Source of the DNA: Babylonia areolata
Lineage: Eukaryota; Mollusca; Gastropoda; Neogastropoda; Buccinidae
NCBI RefSeq assembly: GCF_041734735.1
Contig: NC_134896.1
Coordinates: 35,336,309 to 35,400,308, forward strand
Length of the DNA stretch: 64,000 bases
Direction: 5' to 3'
The position numbers and the translations under genes are program-made. The notes beneath the pieces are model-generated. The model was not told the origin of the DNA. It did no database searches and worked only from the letters and a program-made list of their open reading frames with translations. Positions 60,740-64,000 of this stretch are shown here, one piece after another; position 1 is the first letter of the stretch, and each line of letters starts with the position of its first letter.

Positions 60740-61300
60740 GAGGAAGCCAAGAAAAAGAGTTAAGATGTCAAGGAGAGGGAGGGAGGGAAAAGGGGCGAGA
60801 AACCGAGAAACCAAGAAAAGAATGAAGACAAAGAGGGTAGGGAAAAGAGAGAGAAACAAAGAAGACAAGAAAACGAATGAAGACAATGAGGGGAGGGAAA
60901 AAAGAGAGAAACAAAGAAGACAAGAAAAAGAGTGAAGACAAAGAGGGGAGGGAAAGAAGAAAGCAACAAAGAAGACAAGAAAAAGAGTGAAGATAAAGAG
61001 GGGAGGGAAAAGAGAGAGAAACAAGGAAGACAAGAAAACGAATGAAGACAATGAGGGTGAGGGAAAAGAGAGAGAAACAAAGAAACCAAGAAAAGAGTGA
61101 AGACAAAGAGGGGAGAGAAACAAAGAAACCAAGAAAAGAGTGAAGACAAAGAGGGGAGAGAAACAAGGAAGCCAAGAAATGAGTGAAGACAAAGAGGGGA
61201 GAGAAACAAGGAAGCCAGAAAAGAGTGAAGACAAAGCAGGTAAGGAAAGGGGAGAGAAAAAGGAAGCACAGAAAAGAGTAGAGACATAACGGGGGAGGAG
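60740..61300 (-). repeat. Polypurine/polypyrimidine minisatellite before AKT exon A
   Basis: About ten imperfect units of roughly 40-60 bp containing gagagaaacaaagaagacaa and aagagtgaagacaaagaggg. The plus strand is almost pure purine, so the AKT transcript has a pyrimidine-rich stretch of about 550 nt starting about 15 nt upstream of the exon A acceptor. It keeps several minus-strand frames open (Leu/Ser/Phe-rich), which is an artefact. Confidence 0.9.
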
Positions 61301-63114
61301 GGAGGGGAACAGTAAATGACAGACATGAACATGGGTCAAGTGGGGCTTTTTTTGTTTTGTTTTTTTGTTTTTGTTTGTTCCAATCATTGGGGAATGAAAT
61401 ATGATGATTAACAACCATGTTTATATCATATTTTGGATACTTAAAAAAATAATACAATAATTTTTTTATGCTACTTCTGAGAAATTATCAGTAACATTCT
61501 CAAGATTTGTTCTTCTTCCTTTCTCTTGTATTTACAGTAATGTTCGCCCGAGGTCACTGATTAATCTGAGAAAATGAAACTGTCCTGGTTTTCCAGATAA
61601 GCAAACTCTATGTTCATGAATGACAAACACACCCAAACAAATGTAACAGAGGTGTTCATTAAAACATTTTTGTGTGTGGTAGATTGTTAAAATAAACAGA
61701 AACATAAGCAAAATAAAACAAACCTGATGAATGCTTAAACCGAACAAGTTGTCATCCCCCCCCCCCAAGCTGTTCCACAACATTTCTGGTAATACTCCCA
61801 CCCTCTTTACCATTACACATGATTTTCAGAAATTATAATACAAATAATGCAGCCAGTTCCCATATGAAATGTTTTTTTTTTTTTTTTAAAGCATTACTGA
61901 GATTGAACTAAAGCTTTCACTATCTTACAGACCCACATAAAACACATGATGGTCAGTCTCCTACAACCTGATAAAAGGAAACCAAACACGACAAGTCACA
62001 GAACTTGCCAACTTCCCAAACCCCCACCCCCCAAAAACCTCTATTGCTACTTTTATAAGTGAGGTTGTTGGTTTTTTTTGTCTAACTGAACAAAATGCAA
62101 AATATTTCCACATCATCAGCAAATGCCGTTTTCCGTCAAGACAGATCCTACAGTTGTGTCCACTGAAGTTTCACCCTTATCCTGCCTGAACTGTTAACAG
62201 CAACTTTCCGGCATGGGTACTCCCTGATGAAAGCGAAACAATAAAATAACAACACTGACAAACACTTTCAAAAAGACAACAACACTTCAATAAAGAGCAT
62301 GAGGGGGCTCATCGAGAGCTTTCCATGTTCACATCCTTCCTCCTTTACTTCCACTCATTGCAATCAAAGAAAGTTTATTGCTTTACTTTTTTTCCTTTTC
62401 TTTTCTTCTCTTCACTGTTTTATTAATTCACATGTTTATCCATTCAATGATGGTTGTTAATTTTTACCTGCATGCATGTATTTCATTCCTCACATTTCGG
62501 AACCTAACAAAACCATTTCTGATGCTGCTGACATGAATCACTTCAGTCCCCCAAGGCCCCCCTCAAAACCTACTCTATTACTATTTTCTATGAGGGAACA
62601 GTATTAAATCTTTCACTATAGAGCACACAAGAAAGAGTATTGTGGTTTATTCTGTTCGTATAATAAGGTAGTCAGTTCTTGTTGATTTCTATGAATATTT
62701 CAAAATATAAGCCAGATGAGATAATGTTTCATTTGAACATACACTTTGTGACTTAAAAAAACCAAACAAACCCAAAACAAAGAAACACAAAAACAACAAC
62801 ACCCCCTTCCCACCTTATTAATCAACTTGATCTGCCAGTTCCTGTTTAATCAATGACTATGACTCTTAATGATATTTTTTTTTTATAATATGATATAAAC
62901 ATGGTTTCAAAAAAGCTTACAATCAATATCAATGATATGAAACCATGACACACATTTAATCGTAAGCCTTAAAGACAACTTGATCCAAGTTCTGTGTTTA
63001 CTTCAAAACATTTTCCGTCAAAGATTTTGTGTTCCTAGCTCACCAGTACATGAAATGCTTAATTTTCTTTAAAGTTACTAGATGATCAGAGCAAAAAACA
63101 ACAACAACAACAAC

Positions 63115-63145
<31 letters not shown>

Positions 63146-64000
63146 TGGCCAGCACAATCCAATATAAACCAAAAACACAAATCCAAAAATTATTTTCACT
63201 AGGATAATTTCATCTGCTTCAATCTAATGGATTGCTTGTATTATAGCACAAGTATACATTTTTCATTTACATATTATAAAAAGACAGTTCTTTCAAACAG
63301 ATGAAAAAAAGTATTCAAAAAGAAGGAAAACTCTGAAATTCAGTACATTTTATCCGAAAGAGTAAAAAAAAAAAAAAAAGAAAAGAGAAATAAAAGTGTG
63401 CAATACTTTATCGCCTTAAAAGTGAAACAAACTAACAAAAACACACAAAGAAGGAAAGAAAAGAAAATCAGAAAAAAACAACAACACACCCACCCCACTA
63501 CACAACACCTGTCCGAATGAACCAAGTATCAGTTTTAATGTCAGTCACGTCAAGCAAAGCAGTGGCACTGATTCAGTGAAGCCATGGGGATGGTATGAAT
63601 GTCAAACATCTGAGGGAGAGGGCAGGTGGTGTTTCACATTCCCACCCCTTCTCCTTCAGAAATATGATCTAGAAAGACCTTTAAATGATTTTAAAACAAT
63701 ATTCCAGCTTAATGAAGGAAGCCCTTTGAACCAGTGCATCCCAATAAACCAACTTAGCAATTTTAGCAGTTCTGTTACGCCATGTTGCACGCAAATGATG
63801 AGCAAGATGCAAACATGAATGATGGTCAAAAAACACCATGACTACCACCATAACAAAGATGTCTCGGTAAAGGAGAATGTGTTGAAATACAATTATCAAC
63901 CTGAATTGTCTTGCAGTGAACAAAATTATTCTCCCCAAACCATGCAAACACACAAACATACGTGCTCAAGCCCATGCATGCATGCACACACACATACACA
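61301..64000. other. AKT intron upstream of exon A, no exon recognised
   Basis: Gene-free AT-rich sequence with A-runs (63116-63141, 63364-63379) and a C-run (61757-61767). No part of an AKT kinase domain was found, so the preceding exon lies beyond 64 kb. Confidence 0.5.

Noticed and set aside
60728-61414. Long minus-strand open frame (318 codons in all) running into AKT exon A
   Set aside because: Only the last 89 codons match AKT. The rest is a purine/pyrimidine minisatellite without stops, and a clear splice acceptor sits at the boundary.

Overview
The window is animal nuclear DNA: split genes with GT-AG introns, AT-rich spacers, very many long CA/TG, AT and GA microsatellites, and several tRNA-derived SINE families. 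The SINE tails (one ending in a 'cgcagtgacgcctccttgag'-type sequence, one in a 'cgtgggagttgcagcccacg'-type sequence) are of a kind I associate with caenogastropod snails. The host is therefore inferred to be a marine gastropod; the species cannot be named from the sequence.

All three host genes found lie on the minus strand. At the left (about 0.6-8.0 kb) is the 5' end of an unrecognised gene: a 20-nt coding exon starting MADGEN, a 43-nt second exon and a possible third exon. Its first intron holds a 5'-truncated CR1-like LINE, which is itself split by a 421-bp foldback MITE with perfect 164-bp inverted arms. In the middle (16.2-29.8 kb) is a complete four-exon LC3C-type ATG8 gene (129 residues), the ubiquitin-like autophagy protein conjugated to membranes. 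At the right are two separate terminal exons of AKT (protein kinase B), at 60.5-60.7 kb and 46.5-46.8 kb. Both begin at a 3' splice site in the same phase, and each encodes a whole AKT C-tail with turn motif, hydrophobic motif and its own stop. The kinase-domain exons would lie beyond 64 kb.

The main observation is this pair of alternative AKT last exons. The proximal one (A) is canonical. The distal one (B) keeps both regulatory phosphosite motifs but replaces the RYFD active-site-tether segment with KYIP. The 3' splice site of exon B has been copied repeatedly into an adjacent intronic minisatellite, and the end of exon B, including the stop-codon region, recurs as degraded copies in the downstream transcribed side. 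Exon A is preceded by a pyrimidine-rich minisatellite of about 0.55 kb and followed by a U40 tract. An AKT gene next to an LC3C gene in the same orientation recalls the human AKT3/MAP1LC3C neighbourhood on chromosome 1q43-q44.

The rest is repeats: at least three SINE families (about eleven copies or fragments), several TTAA-flanked piggyBac-type MITEs and remnants, one pogo/Tigger-like end, two elements with short perfect inverted termini, a 73-bp tandem array, two GC-rich minisatellites with about 60-bp units, and dense microsatellites. No CRISPR, rRNA, functional tRNA, retroviral or LTR element was recognised.
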